Below, piece by piece: positions 16,146 to 24,529 of a DNA stretch of 42,829 bases. The stretch covers positions 1 to 42,829 of the forward strand of contig QQND01000019.1 in NCBI GenBank assembly GCA_003402745.1, read 5' to 3'. A model generated the notes under the pieces. That model made no database searches. It was not told where the DNA came from and saw nothing but the letters and a program-made list of their open reading frames with translations. The position numbers and the translations under genes were made by a program. The DNA comes from Verrucomicrobiota bacterium (GTDB lineage: Bacteria > Verrucomicrobiota > Verrucomicrobiia > Chthoniobacterales > Chthoniobacteraceae). Numbering within the stretch: position 1 is the first letter of the stretch; every line of letters starts with the position of its first letter.

Positions 16146-17027
16146 ATGCCAGCCTCTCCAAAACACAGCCTGTTTTCACCCCGAAGGGTGCTTGCACTTG
16201 CGCACAACACCCTCTTGGAACTGGTCCGTCTTAAGGTGTTTTATTTCCTCCTTTTGTTTGCCTTTCTCGTGATCGGCAGCTCCATTTTCACCGTAAAATT
16301 CAGCTTCCAAAACCCCCTCCAAGTCCTCAAAGACATCGGCCTCGGTGCAATGAGTATTTTCAGCTGGCTGCTAGGCCTCTTATGCACCGCCGGACTCCTC
16401 CCCAAGGACCAAGAGGACCGTACCCTCTACACCATTTTGGCCAAGCCGGTTTCACGTTTTGAATACCTGCTCGGCAAACTCTCCGGCGTCTTTTTCCTGC
16501 TCACTTTAGCCGTGGTGCTCATGAGCGTGGTTTTCGCCGGCGTTCTGGGCCTCCGCGAACAGCAGGAAATTGCAGCTGCCGTCCAAAATACTCCCCCTGA
16601 AAGTCTTGCACAAGAAATCGAGTCGATCCGCTCCGCCGCTTTCCAAGCCAATCTCCTCCCCGGAATCCTGCTCATCCTCCTCAAATCCCTGCTCTGCTCC
16701 ACGCTCACGCTGCTGCTCTCGACGATCGCCTCCTCCTCCGTTTTCACCATTCTTTCCTCCGTGGTCATCTACCTGATCGGACACGTCCAAGGGATCGCTC
16801 GCGAAGCCTGGCTCGGCGGCGGCGAGACCACCGCAGTCCTCAAGGTCCTTTCTGCAAGCGTCGCGCTGGTCTTCCCCGACCTCCAGCTCTTCAACGTGGT
16901 CGATGAAATCGCCGTCGGCACTGCCCTTCCCATGGCCCTGTTTTGGCAGGTGGGAGGCCTAGGCCTTTTCTACATTCTCATATATTTTCTCCTCGCCCAG
17001 GTGGTTTTCGCCTCCCGAGAACTCTAG
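16146..17027 (+). CDS. ABC-2 type transporter permease
   Basis: A 293-residue integral membrane protein with about six hydrophobic segments (for example VFYFLLLFAFLVIGSSIF, IFSWLLGLLCTAGLL, LSGVFFLLTLAVVLMSVVFAGVLG, LFYILIYFLLAQVVF) and a conserved loop DQEDRTLYTILAKPVSRFEYLLGKL. That loop (degradation of 'RTL-T-L-KPV-R-E-LLGK') is characteristic of ABC-2 permeases of the NatB/gliding-motility type. A large external loop lies at about 130-170. It works with the ATPase immediately upstream. Confidence 0.9.
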   Translation: MPASPKHSLFSPRRVLALAHNTLLELVRLKVFYFLLLFAFLVIGSSIFTVKFSFQNPLQVLKDIGLGAMSIFSWLLGLLCTAGLLPKDQEDRTLYTILAKPVSRFEYLLGKLSGVFFLLTLAVVLMSVVFAGVLGLREQQEIAAAVQNTPPESLAQEIESIRSAAFQANLLPGILLILLKSLLCSTLTLLLSTIASSSVFTILSSVVIYLIGHVQGIAREAWLGGGETTAVLKVLSASVALVFPDLQLFNVVDEIAVGTALPMALFWQVGGLGLFYILIYFLLAQVVFASREL

Positions 17028-17049
17028 CTCCGCCGAAGCCGCCCCACTC

Positions 17050-17844
17050 ATGAAAAAAGTGCTGCTGCCCCTGCTGCTCCTCTTGGGTTTTGGTTGGCTC
17101 AAGGCTCCCATGGAGCGGGCCCTGCACCAGGCTCAGTCTGCTCAGGGTTTCCAACTCGCGCGGCTCCACCTGAACACCCGCGCGCAGCTCGGCCAGGGAG
17201 GTTTTATCGCCGCGCTCAGCGGCTTTCGCGCCCTCATGGCAGATCTCCTCTGGATCCGCGCGGGCGTGGCCTTTGAACAAACCGCCTGGTCGCGCATGGA
17301 ACTGCTCCTGCACACCGCCACCCAACTGCAGCCCCGCGCCGTATTGTTCTGGGAAATGGCCCACTACCACATGGCATACGACGCCGCCACTGCGATGCGC
17401 TCCGGGTCTAACACCGCACCCACGGCCGCTTTAAGGCGCAAAGCGGAAATGACCTTCATCAAAATCGGAGAAGCCTTTCTTCAGGAGGGTCTTACCTTCA
17501 ACCCCGAAAGCTCGCGGCTTTGGGAAAGACTGGGGGACCTGTACGCCCGCCGTTTAATCGACCCTGCGAGGGCTGCGGAGGCCTACGAAAAAGCGGCGAC
17601 GCTTCCTAAGGCGATGACTTACCTGCGGCGGTTCGCCGCCTATGAAATCGCCAAGGCTCCCGGCCGCGAAGCGGAAGCTTACCGCAAACTCAGGGCGCTC
17701 TATGAAGAAGGAGAAGGGCAGCGAATGCCCACGCTTGTGCATCTTCTCGGCCAATTGGAAGAAAAATTGGCTGTTCCCCAGGCCCAACGGGCTTACATTA
17801 AAAAAACCGCCTCTGAAGCAAGCGAGCCTCCGGTTGTCCGTTAA
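17050..17844 (+). CDS. TPR-like membrane-anchored protein linked to the ABC transporter
   Basis: A 264-residue protein with an N-terminal membrane anchor (KKVLLPLLLLLGFGWL) followed by helical repeats of TPR type. The early part reads GGFIAALSGFRALMADLLWIRAG, and later AFLQEGLTFNPESSRLWERLGDLYARRLIDPARAAEAYEKAATLP is a good TPR pair. Such repeats bind partner proteins. The gene starts 22 bases after the permease, so it is probably an accessory of that exporter facing the periplasm. I do not recognise a named family. Confidence 0.7.
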   Translation: MKKVLLPLLLLLGFGWLKAPMERALHQAQSAQGFQLARLHLNTRAQLGQGGFIAALSGFRALMADLLWIRAGVAFEQTAWSRMELLLHTATQLQPRAVLFWEMAHYHMAYDAATAMRSGSNTAPTAALRRKAEMTFIKIGEAFLQEGLTFNPESSRLWERLGDLYARRLIDPARAAEAYEKAATLPKAMTYLRRFAAYEIAKAPGREAEAYRKLRALYEEGEGQRMPTLVHLLGQLEEKLAVPQAQRAYIKKTASEASEPPVVR

Positions 17845-17942
17845 CCCGTAAGTTCCAAGCCCAGTGCCTCTGCGGTGAAGCCCCATTCAAACTGAGAACG
17901 CCCCCTAGGCAACCCACCCCAAAGCCCCTCAGGCAACACCCC

Positions 17943-18665
17943 ATGCGCTACGCGATCTTCGGCGACATCCATGCCAATCTCGAGGCCCTCCAAACCGTTC
18001 TCGAAGACGCTCGAGCCAACGGCGCAACGGACTTTATTTGCCTCGGTGATATCGTGGGCTACAACGCAGATCCCGTACCCTGTTTGGAAATTGTCCGCGA
18101 AATGAAGTGCCCGGTGGTCAAGGGCAACCACGACGAGCAGGCCGCCGAACAAACCGACCTCGCCTACTTCAACCCCCTCGCCGCCCAGGCCATCCAGTGG
18201 ACGCGCGACCAGCTCAACCAGGAACAAAAAGACTGGCTGCGCTCCCTCAAATTCAACCGCTTGGTGCGCAACTTCACCATCGTTCACGCGACCTTGGATT
18301 CGCCCAGTTCTTGGGGCTACATCATCTCGGACTTGGACGCCTCCGCGAGCTTCAGCTACCAACACACCCAGCTCTGCTTCTACGGGCACACCCACGTCCC
18401 GCGCGCCTTCGTGCGCGACCTCCGCGTCAACGAACTCCCCCCCACCTCCCTCATCGTCGAGCCGGGCAAGAAATACTTCATCAACGCCGGTTCCGTCGGC
18501 CAGCCTCGCGACCACGACTGGCGCGCCTCCTACGTGCTGTACACCCCGGAAACCCAGACCGTCGACTGGCGCCGCCTCGAATACGACATCACGACGACCC
18601 AGAAAAAAATCATCGCCGCCGGACTTCCAGAACGGCTCGCCAGCCGCCTCGCCGAAGGCCGGTGA
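17943..18665 (+). CDS. Calcineurin-like metallophosphoesterase (YfcE/MJ0936-like)
   Basis: A 240-residue phosphoesterase with all metal-binding motifs: FGDIHANLEAL, CLGDIVGYNADP, VVKGNHDEQ, IVHATL and YGHTHVPRAF, then INAGSVGQPRDHD. This combination is typical of a broad family with phosphodiesterase activity on nucleotides; the physiological substrate is unknown. The stop is 2 bases before the start of the glycosyltransferase gene, so the two are translated together. The long gap (98 bases) from the TPR-like gene could hold a promoter, though none is clear. Confidence 0.9.
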   Translation: MRYAIFGDIHANLEALQTVLEDARANGATDFICLGDIVGYNADPVPCLEIVREMKCPVVKGNHDEQAAEQTDLAYFNPLAAQAIQWTRDQLNQEQKDWLRSLKFNRLVRNFTIVHATLDSPSSWGYIISDLDASASFSYQHTQLCFYGHTHVPRAFVRDLRVNELPPTSLIVEPGKKYFINAGSVGQPRDHDWRASYVLYTPETQTVDWRRLEYDITTTQKKIIAAGLPERLASRLAEGR

Positions 18666-18667
18666 CC

Positions 18668-19654
18668 ATGCCGTCGCCGCCTGCCTTTCTCCCCGCTACC
18701 GGGCGCGAGCCAGAGTCGATTCTCATCCTCAAACCCAGTTCCCTGGGGGACGTCATCCACACCCTCCCCGCCGTCGCCGCCCTCCGCCGCCACTGGCCAG
18801 GCGCCAAACTCCGCTGGCTCGTCAATCCCGAGTGGGCCCCGCTGCTCGAAAACAACCCCGCTGTTGATGAGGTTGCACTGTTTCCACGCCCCTCTTTCCG
18901 GGGCCCCCTCGCTCCCCTGCGTTTGCTTTCGTGGGCCCGCCGCTTCGGCCTCGTCTCCAAGGCCGACCTAGTCCTCGATTTCCAGGGCCTCTTGCGCTCC
19001 GCCCTCGTTGGACACTTCTGCAAACGTTCCGCCTTCTTCGGCCTCTCCGACGCCCGCGAAGGCGCCCGTTTTTTTTATCACGCCGCGGCCTCCGTCTCTC
19101 CGGCACAACACGCGGTAGACCGCTATCTCGCCCTCGTGCGCGCTTTAGGCGTCCCGGTTTCCGAACCCCTCCAATGGCCACTCCCTTCCGGTGACGCCCC
19201 CGCCGGCTTTGACACTCACACCCCTTTTTATGCCCTCCACCCTTTCTCCAGGGGTCAGGGCAAATCCCTCTCTCTAGGCGACGTACAAACCCTGTGCGAA
19301 GCCCTCGCTCCCGCCCGCGTTGTCCTCTTGGGCCGCTCGGAATCCTCCCCGCCGCCCCTCCCTAACGTCGACAACTGGCTCAACCGCACCTCCCTTTTAG
19401 AACTCGCCGCCATCCTCAGACTCACCCGCTGGACCATCAGCGTTGACAGCGGCCCGATGCACCTCGCCGCCGCACTTTCCCCCCGCGTTCTTGCCCTCCA
19501 TACCTGGAGTGATCCGCAGAAAGTCGGCCCCTACCCCAAAGAAGCCTGGGTCTGGAAAGCCGGCCACCTCTTCCCTCGCGGCCGCCCGGAGGCCCTCACA
19601 CCCGCGGCTCGCTTCGCGGACATCGCCGCCTGGGTCGCCCAACAGAAGCCTTGA
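18668..19654 (+). CDS. Glycosyltransferase family 9 protein (heptosyltransferase-like)
   Basis: A 328-residue GT9 enzyme. The N-terminal ILKPSSLGDVIHTLPAVAALRRHWP is the heptosyltransferase I signature, followed by LVLDFQGLLRSALVG. The C-terminal donor-site block ISVDSGPMHLAAALSPRVLALHTWSDPQKVGPYP is also typical. In WaaC the enzyme adds heptose to the Kdo of lipopolysaccharide inner core; here the donor and acceptor sugars are unknown. It implies an outer membrane with LPS-like glycolipid, in line with the porin gene next door. The ATG lies 2 bases after the phosphoesterase stop. Confidence 0.88.
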   Translation: MPSPPAFLPATGREPESILILKPSSLGDVIHTLPAVAALRRHWPGAKLRWLVNPEWAPLLENNPAVDEVALFPRPSFRGPLAPLRLLSWARRFGLVSKADLVLDFQGLLRSALVGHFCKRSAFFGLSDAREGARFFYHAAASVSPAQHAVDRYLALVRALGVPVSEPLQWPLPSGDAPAGFDTHTPFYALHPFSRGQGKSLSLGDVQTLCEALAPARVVLLGRSESSPPPLPNVDNWLNRTSLLELAAILRLTRWTISVDSGPMHLAAALSPRVLALHTWSDPQKVGPYPKEAWVWKAGHLFPRGRPEALTPAARFADIAAWVAQQKP

Positions 19655-19745
19655 TCTCCGCCGTCCCCACCCATTACCTCTCCTCCAAGGCCACCCGCTC
19701 AAAAACCGCCCCGCTTTCCGCCCACACTCCTCCTCGCGTCTTACG

Positions 19746-21026
19746 ATGAAACCCTCCACCGCCCCAAAAGCCACCGCTTCCCTCCTGGCCGCGTCCCTCC
19801 TACTTGCCACCCAGTCGCAGGCTGAAGACGCTTGCTGCAAAAACGGCGCCTGTGAGAAAACAGCGCCTGAAACTACTTTTGGCCTCACCGGAGACTGGGG
19901 TGGCTTTCGGTCCTCCCTCAAGGAACACGGGTACGAAGTGGGCGCCACCTACACCTCCGAACTCTTCGCAAACCTGAAGGGCGGCCAAAAACGCAGCGCC
20001 GTTTTCGACGGTCTCCTAAAACTTACCCTCGACGTCAACTTGGAAAAAGCCGCAGGCCTCTCGGACGCCTCCTTTCGCATCAGCGGCCTCTACCCACACG
20101 GCACCAGCGGCACCCTCCGCAATGTTGGAGATGCCGCAATTTATTCCAACATCGACTCCTACGACACCTACCGCCTCGTAGATTTCTGGCTCGAACAGAA
20201 ACTCTTGGAAGGCAAACTTTCTCTCAAAGTTGGACAAATGAGAGTAGACGACGAATTTGGTCTCACCGAAACCGCCGCCGTTTTCATCAACTCGTCCTTC
20301 GGCGCCCCCAACCCTCCGGCGACCCCCATGCCGATCGCCACATATCCCGTCGGCGCCCTTGGCATCCGCCTCCGCGTTGAGCCCCTAGAAGGCCTCTATG
20401 GCATGGCCGGCATTTACGACGGGAACCCCTCCCCGGGAGACTTCAAGGACCCCACCACCGGCCTCACAGGCAACGCCGCCCGCCACGGCACAGACTGGGC
20501 CCTGAGGAAAAGTGAAGGCACCCTCTACACCGGCGAAATCGGCTACCAACGCTCTGCGGGCGCCTACCCGGGCGCGGTCCGTTTTGGTTTGCTGCGCCAC
20601 ACCGACGATTTCAGGGACAACGCCGGCGGCGCTGACCACCGCTCCAGCACCTCCACGTATTACGTTTTCGACCAGACCGTCTGGCAAAAATCTCCGTCTT
20701 CCAAAGAAGGACTCTCCGCCTTCCTGCGCGGCACCATGGCCCCAAAAGGCAGCAGCAGCATGGACAACTCCACCCAGGCAGGCCTCGTTTTCACAGGCCT
20801 GGCCACAGAGGAGGACAAAATCGGCCTCGCCTACGCTCGAAACCGTTTCAGTCCCAACCAGGACGGAAACCCCGACAGGGAAACAATCACGGAACTCTCC
20901 TACCAAGTGCCCGTCGCCTCCACCCTCAAAATCCAGCCGGATTTCCAGTACATCAGCCATCCGGGTGGCACCACGGTGAACAACAACGCCTGGGTCGTGG
21001 GAATTCGGGCCATCCTCGAGTTCTAG
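19746..21026 (+). CDS. OprB-family carbohydrate-selective porin
   Basis: A 426-residue outer membrane protein. It has a signal peptide (ASLLAASLLLATQSQAEDA), a short Cys-containing segment and then a beta-barrel in the OprB family: TFGLTGDWGGFRSSLKEHGYEVGATYTSE at the start, FINSSFGAPNPPATPMPIATYP, LRVEPLEGLYGMAGIYDGNP, and a terminal ILEF ending in phenylalanine, the BAM recognition residue. OprB proteins let sugars diffuse through the outer membrane. The upstream in-frame extension is discarded because the signal peptide begins at this ATG. A carbohydrate uptake system is not adjacent. Confidence 0.9.
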   Translation: MKPSTAPKATASLLAASLLLATQSQAEDACCKNGACEKTAPETTFGLTGDWGGFRSSLKEHGYEVGATYTSELFANLKGGQKRSAVFDGLLKLTLDVNLEKAAGLSDASFRISGLYPHGTSGTLRNVGDAAIYSNIDSYDTYRLVDFWLEQKLLEGKLSLKVGQMRVDDEFGLTETAAVFINSSFGAPNPPATPMPIATYPVGALGIRLRVEPLEGLYGMAGIYDGNPSPGDFKDPTTGLTGNAARHGTDWALRKSEGTLYTGEIGYQRSAGAYPGAVRFGLLRHTDDFRDNAGGADHRSSTSTYYVFDQTVWQKSPSSKEGLSAFLRGTMAPKGSSSMDNSTQAGLVFTGLATEEDKIGLAYARNRFSPNQDGNPDRETITELSYQVPVASTLKIQPDFQYISHPGGTTVNNNAWVVGIRAILEF

Positions 21027-21177
21027 CAGCCCAGCCCCCCCACCCGCGCGGTGCTCCGCTGCGCCGCCGTACCCGCCCGCGCTCCCCCTCCCGAGCCCGA
21101 CATCGCGCCGATTCCCAGCTTATCCTTAAATTCCCACTTTGCAGGCGCCACCGCGGGTGTAGCTTTCAAGGATCTTT

Positions 21178-22218
21178 ATGGCACAAAAAACTGACGCTAC
21201 CCCGGACGACAGCAAGGCAATCGCCGCCCGGAACAAAAACCTCGATCTCGCTCTCCAGCAAATCCACAAGGACTTCGGAGACGGCGCCATCATGCGCCTG
21301 GGTTCCGCCCAGCAGATGGACGTAGAGGTCATTCCCACAGGCAACATCCTCATTGACCGCGCGCTGGGAGTCGGTGGCTTCCCTCGGGGCCGTATCATCG
21401 AAGTCTTCGGCCCGGAATCCTCGGGAAAAACCACCCTCACGCTGACCGTTATCGCGCAAGCCCAGAAGCGCGGCGGCCTGGCTGGCTTCATCGACGTCGA
21501 ACACGCTCTGGATCCCTCCTACGCGAAAAAGCTCGGCGTCAACGTCGACGAACTGCTCGTGTCGCAGCCCTCCTCCGGGGAAGAAGCACTCCGGATCTGC
21601 GAAACACTCGTGCGCTCCAACGCCCTCGACGTCATCGTCCTCGACTCCGTCGCTGCGCTCGTCACCAAGGCCGAACTCGAAGGCGAAATCGGCGACACCA
21701 CCGTCGGCGCACAAGCGCGCCTCATGAGCGCTGCGCTGCGTAAACTCACCGCCCTCATTTCCAAGGCCAGCACCGTCGTCATTTTTACCAACCAGATCCG
21801 CGAAAAAATCGGAGTCATGTTTGGCAACCCCGAAACAACCCCGGGCGGAAAAGCGCTCAAATTTTACGCGAGTGTCCGCTGCGACATCCGCCGGATTGGT
21901 GCGATCAAAATCGCAGACGGCACCGTGACGGGCAACCGCACGAAACTGAAGATGGTGAAGAACAAGGTCGCGCCTCCCTTCACCGAAGCGGAGTTTGACA
22001 TCATGTACAACGAGGGCATCTCTTCTACAGGCGCCCTTTTGGATCTCGCTCTGGAACAAGGCATTGTCGAGAAGCGCGGCTCCTGGCTCTCCTACAAGGG
22101 CTCCCAGCTCGCCCAGGGCCGCGACGCCGCCAAGGACGTGCTCAAAAACAACGCCGAGCTCTACGCCGAAATCGAAACCGCCGTCAAAGCCAAGCTCGAC
22201 GAACCCGCCGGGAAATAA
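21178..22218 (+). CDS. recA: Recombinase RecA
   Basis: A 346-residue protein covering the whole RecA family. It has the Walker A motif [26 protein letters not shown], the LexA/DNA-binding loop-1 region [13 protein letters not shown], the loop-2 region [32 protein letters not shown] and a standard C-terminal domain. It drives strand exchange in homologous recombination and stimulates the SOS response where LexA exists. The ATG is preceded by AAGGA at a good distance. I see no LexA box of the CTGT-N8-ACAG or GAAC-N4-GTTC type in the 151-base upstream region. The co-oriented recG follows after 75 bases. Confidence 0.98.
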   Translation: MAQKTDATPDDSKAIAARNKNLDLALQQIHKDFGDGAIMRLGSAQQMDVEVIPTGNILIDRALGVGGFPRGRIIEVFGPESSGKTTLTLTVIAQAQKRGGLAGFIDVEHALDPSYAKKLGVNVDELLVSQPSSGEEALRICETLVRSNALDVIVLDSVAALVTKAELEGEIGDTTVGAQARLMSAALRKLTALISKASTVVIFTNQIREKIGVMFGNPETTPGGKALKFYASVRCDIRRIGAIKIADGTVTGNRTKLKMVKNKVAPPFTEAEFDIMYNEGISSTGALLDLALEQGIVEKRGSWLSYKGSQLAQGRDAAKDVLKNNAELYAEIETAVKAKLDEPAGK

Positions 22219-22235
22219 CCCGCCCCGCCTTTTAA

Positions 22236-22278
22236 GAAGGCACGCCGAACCCCATAACCGGGCTGTTCCCGTGCCTTC
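22236..22278. repeat. Inverted repeat in the recA-recG gap
   Basis: Perfect 9-base arms GAAGGCACG (22236-22244) and CGTGCCTTC (22270-22278) enclose a 25-base loop just upstream of the recG start. There is no T tract immediately after it, so it is a structured spacer or attenuator-like element rather than a standard terminator. Confidence 0.4.
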
Positions 22279-22293
22279 CTTCGGGCCTTTCCT

Positions 22294-24408
22294 ATGCACT
22301 GGGACACGCCCCTTAAAGAACTCCCCTGGGTCGGGCCCCAGCGCTCCCGCCAACTCACGCGCTTCGGGCTCGAAACCCTGGGAGACCTCGTCTCCCATTT
22401 TCCCAAACGCTGGGAAAACCGCTCCCGCTTCGACCGCTTCCCCCAAGAGGAATCCGACTTGCCCGTCTGCGTCTGCGGCCTCGTGCAAACCGCCGCCGTC
22501 CAGCGCCGAGGCCGTACCCGCAACTTTGAAATCCGCCTCGTCGAAGAACAAAGCCATGCCCTTGCCGGTCAGATCACCGTGCGCTGGTACAACTTATTCT
22601 GGATTGAAAAAGTAGTCGCTGCCGGGGTCCGCCTAGTCGTCTACGGTAAACCCAAAAGACGCGGCCGTCAGCTCGTCTTCGAACAACCCGAATTCGAAGT
22701 TCTTGAGGAAGACGCTCAGAATTCCCTGCACCTGCAGCGCATCGTCCCCATCCACCGCGCCACAGAAGGCCTCTCCACCCGGATGCTACGCTGGCTCATT
22801 TGGGAGGCCCTCCAACACCTGGACGCCGCAAGTCTGCCCGCCCTGATTCCAGCCTCTCTCGACGCCACCCCGCGCCTTGAAGCGCTGCGCCAAATCCATT
22901 TCCCGGATTCCTTCGAATCCCTTTCCCTCGCCCGCAAACACCTCGTCCTCACCGAGTTTTTCGGGATGCAACTCTGCATCGCACAACGCCGCGCCCAGCA
23001 GCAGGCCGAACCCGGCCTCTGCCACGCGGGTCCCACAGACCTTCTTAAACGCCTCCACTCCAGCCTCCCTTTCCCGCTCACCAACGCCCAGCTCCGTTCC
23101 ATTGCGGAAATCCAGACCGACATGGCTTCGGCACGCCCCATGAACCGCCTTCTCCACGGAGACGTTGGCGCGGGCAAAACACTCGTCGCCCTTTCCGCAA
23201 TGCTCCTCGCCGTGGAGGCCGGCTTTCAAGCCGCGCTGATGGCCCCCACCCAAATCCTCGCCGAACAGCATTACCTCCAATTCCAACGCCTCTGCACACC
23301 TCTGGGCATCCGCGTCGGCCTTCGCACAGGAACCCGCCGCGAAGAGTCCGGCCCGCTCCCGCTCTTTGACCACGACCGCTGGCAACAGGCCGTAGCAAGC
23401 GGCTCCAGCGACAAACCCGCCGTCCCGCCGCAGGAACAACCCGACATCCTTGTCGGCACACACGCCCTCCTCCACCACCCCGAACTCTTCACCCGCCTCG
23501 GCCTCGCCGTCATCGATGAGCAACACAAGTTTGGCGTCCTCCAAAGGGCCTCCCTGAGAGCCCAGGGGCGCTGTCCCGACATGCTCGTCATGACCGCCAC
23601 GCCCATTCCCAGGACCCTCACCATGAGCCTCTACGGCGACTTGGATGTCTCCATCCTGGACGAACTTCCAAAAGGCCGTGGCAAAATCGTCACCGGAGTC
23701 CGCGCTGCCGCCAAAATACCGGAGGCCGCCAAATTCATCCGCTCCCACCTTGAAGCCGGCAGACAAGCCTACATCGTCTACCCACTCATCGACGCTTCCG
23801 AAAAAACGGAAGCCAAGGCCGCCGCCGCCGAGTTTGAAAAGTGGCAGACTCTTCTGGAGCCCCTTCCCTGCGCCCTCCTACACGGCCGCATTCCCCCCGA
23901 GGAAAAAGACGCCATCATGGAAAAATTTCGCTCCGGCGAAACCAAAGCGCTGATCGCCACCACCGTCATCGAAGTCGGCATCGACGTCCCGAATGCCAAC
24001 ATGATGCTCATCGAAAACTCGGAACGTTTCGGCCTCGCACAGCTCCACCAGTTGCGCGGACGCGTCGGGCGCGGCGCGCACAAGAGCTACTGCATCCTGC
24101 TCACAGATGCCGCCGACCCTGAATCGCTCAAAAAACTCGAGGTTCTCGAACGCACCACCAACGGCTTTGATATTGCTGAAGCCGATTGGGAATTGCGCGG
24201 CCCGGGCGACCTCCTCGGCACCGCTCAGAGCGGCCTTCCTCCGCTCCGCATCGGGAATCTGACCAAAGACTCCGCCCTCATGCTGCAGGCCCGCGGAGCG
24301 GCCTTTGTGGTCATCGAACGGGACCCTCTGCTCCAAGAGCCCGCCCATCTCACCTACAGATCGCTGCTCGCCCAAGCTCCCAAAGCAGATCTCTCCCAGG
24401 TGAGCTGA
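22294..24408 (+). CDS. recG: ATP-dependent DNA helicase RecG
   Basis: A 704-residue helicase of the usual length that regresses stalled forks and unwinds branched DNA. The N-terminal wedge domain includes ISLV-type OB features (ITVRWYNLFWIEK, LVVYGKPKRRGRQLVFEQPEF). Then come the helicase motifs: RLLHGDVGAGKTLVALSA (I), AVIDEQHKFGVLQR (II), MTATPIPRTLTMSLYGDLDVS (III), and ATTVIEVGIDVPNANMMLIENSERFGLAQLHQLRGRVGRG (V and VI). The C-terminal region ENADWELRGPGDLLGTAQSG-like sequence reads EADWELRGPGDLLGTAQSGLP. Its place next to recA suggests a repair cluster. Confidence 0.97.
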   Translation: MHWDTPLKELPWVGPQRSRQLTRFGLETLGDLVSHFPKRWENRSRFDRFPQEESDLPVCVCGLVQTAAVQRRGRTRNFEIRLVEEQSHALAGQITVRWYNLFWIEKVVAAGVRLVVYGKPKRRGRQLVFEQPEFEVLEEDAQNSLHLQRIVPIHRATEGLSTRMLRWLIWEALQHLDAASLPALIPASLDATPRLEALRQIHFPDSFESLSLARKHLVLTEFFGMQLCIAQRRAQQQAEPGLCHAGPTDLLKRLHSSLPFPLTNAQLRSIAEIQTDMASARPMNRLLHGDVGAGKTLVALSAMLLAVEAGFQAALMAPTQILAEQHYLQFQRLCTPLGIRVGLRTGTRREESGPLPLFDHDRWQQAVASGSSDKPAVPPQEQPDILVGTHALLHHPELFTRLGLAVIDEQHKFGVLQRASLRAQGRCPDMLVMTATPIPRTLTMSLYGDLDVSILDELPKGRGKIVTGVRAAAKIPEAAKFIRSHLEAGRQAYIVYPLIDASEKTEAKAAAAEFEKWQTLLEPLPCALLHGRIPPEEKDAIMEKFRSGETKALIATTVIEVGIDVPNANMMLIENSERFGLAQLHQLRGRVGRGAHKSYCILLTDAADPESLKKLEVLERTTNGFDIAEADWELRGPGDLLGTAQSGLPPLRIGNLTKDSALMLQARGAAFVVIERDPLLQEPAHLTYRSLLAQAPKADLSQVS

Positions 24409-24456
24409 CCGTCGTCCGCTCCCCAACAGGGCTTTTCAAAACCATCCCGACAACCC

Positions 24457-24474
24457 GAAACGGATTCCCGTTTC
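24457..24474. promoter_or_regulatory. Hairpin upstream of alaS
   Basis: A perfect GAAACGG / CCGTTTC stem with a 4-base loop (24457-24474), followed by a weaker GGAA-CGGT-TTCC element near 24490. No T tract follows. The 121-base region carries no T-box-like features I can name. Confidence 0.3.
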
Positions 24475-24529
24475 CCCTCATTGATTCCCCGGAACGGTTT
24501 CCCTAGAGTTCACCTCTTTTTCGCACCCC

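Noticed and set aside
21027-21177. SOS box upstream of recA
   Set aside because: I checked for CTGT-N8-ACAG and GAAC-N4-GTTC patterns and found none. A lineage-specific LexA site cannot be excluded.
21166-22557. 463-codon open frame on the minus strand opposite recA
   Set aside because: It lies antisense to the strongly conserved recA gene, and such long shadows are expected in GC-rich genes with C-biased third positions. The peptide shows no recognisable domain.
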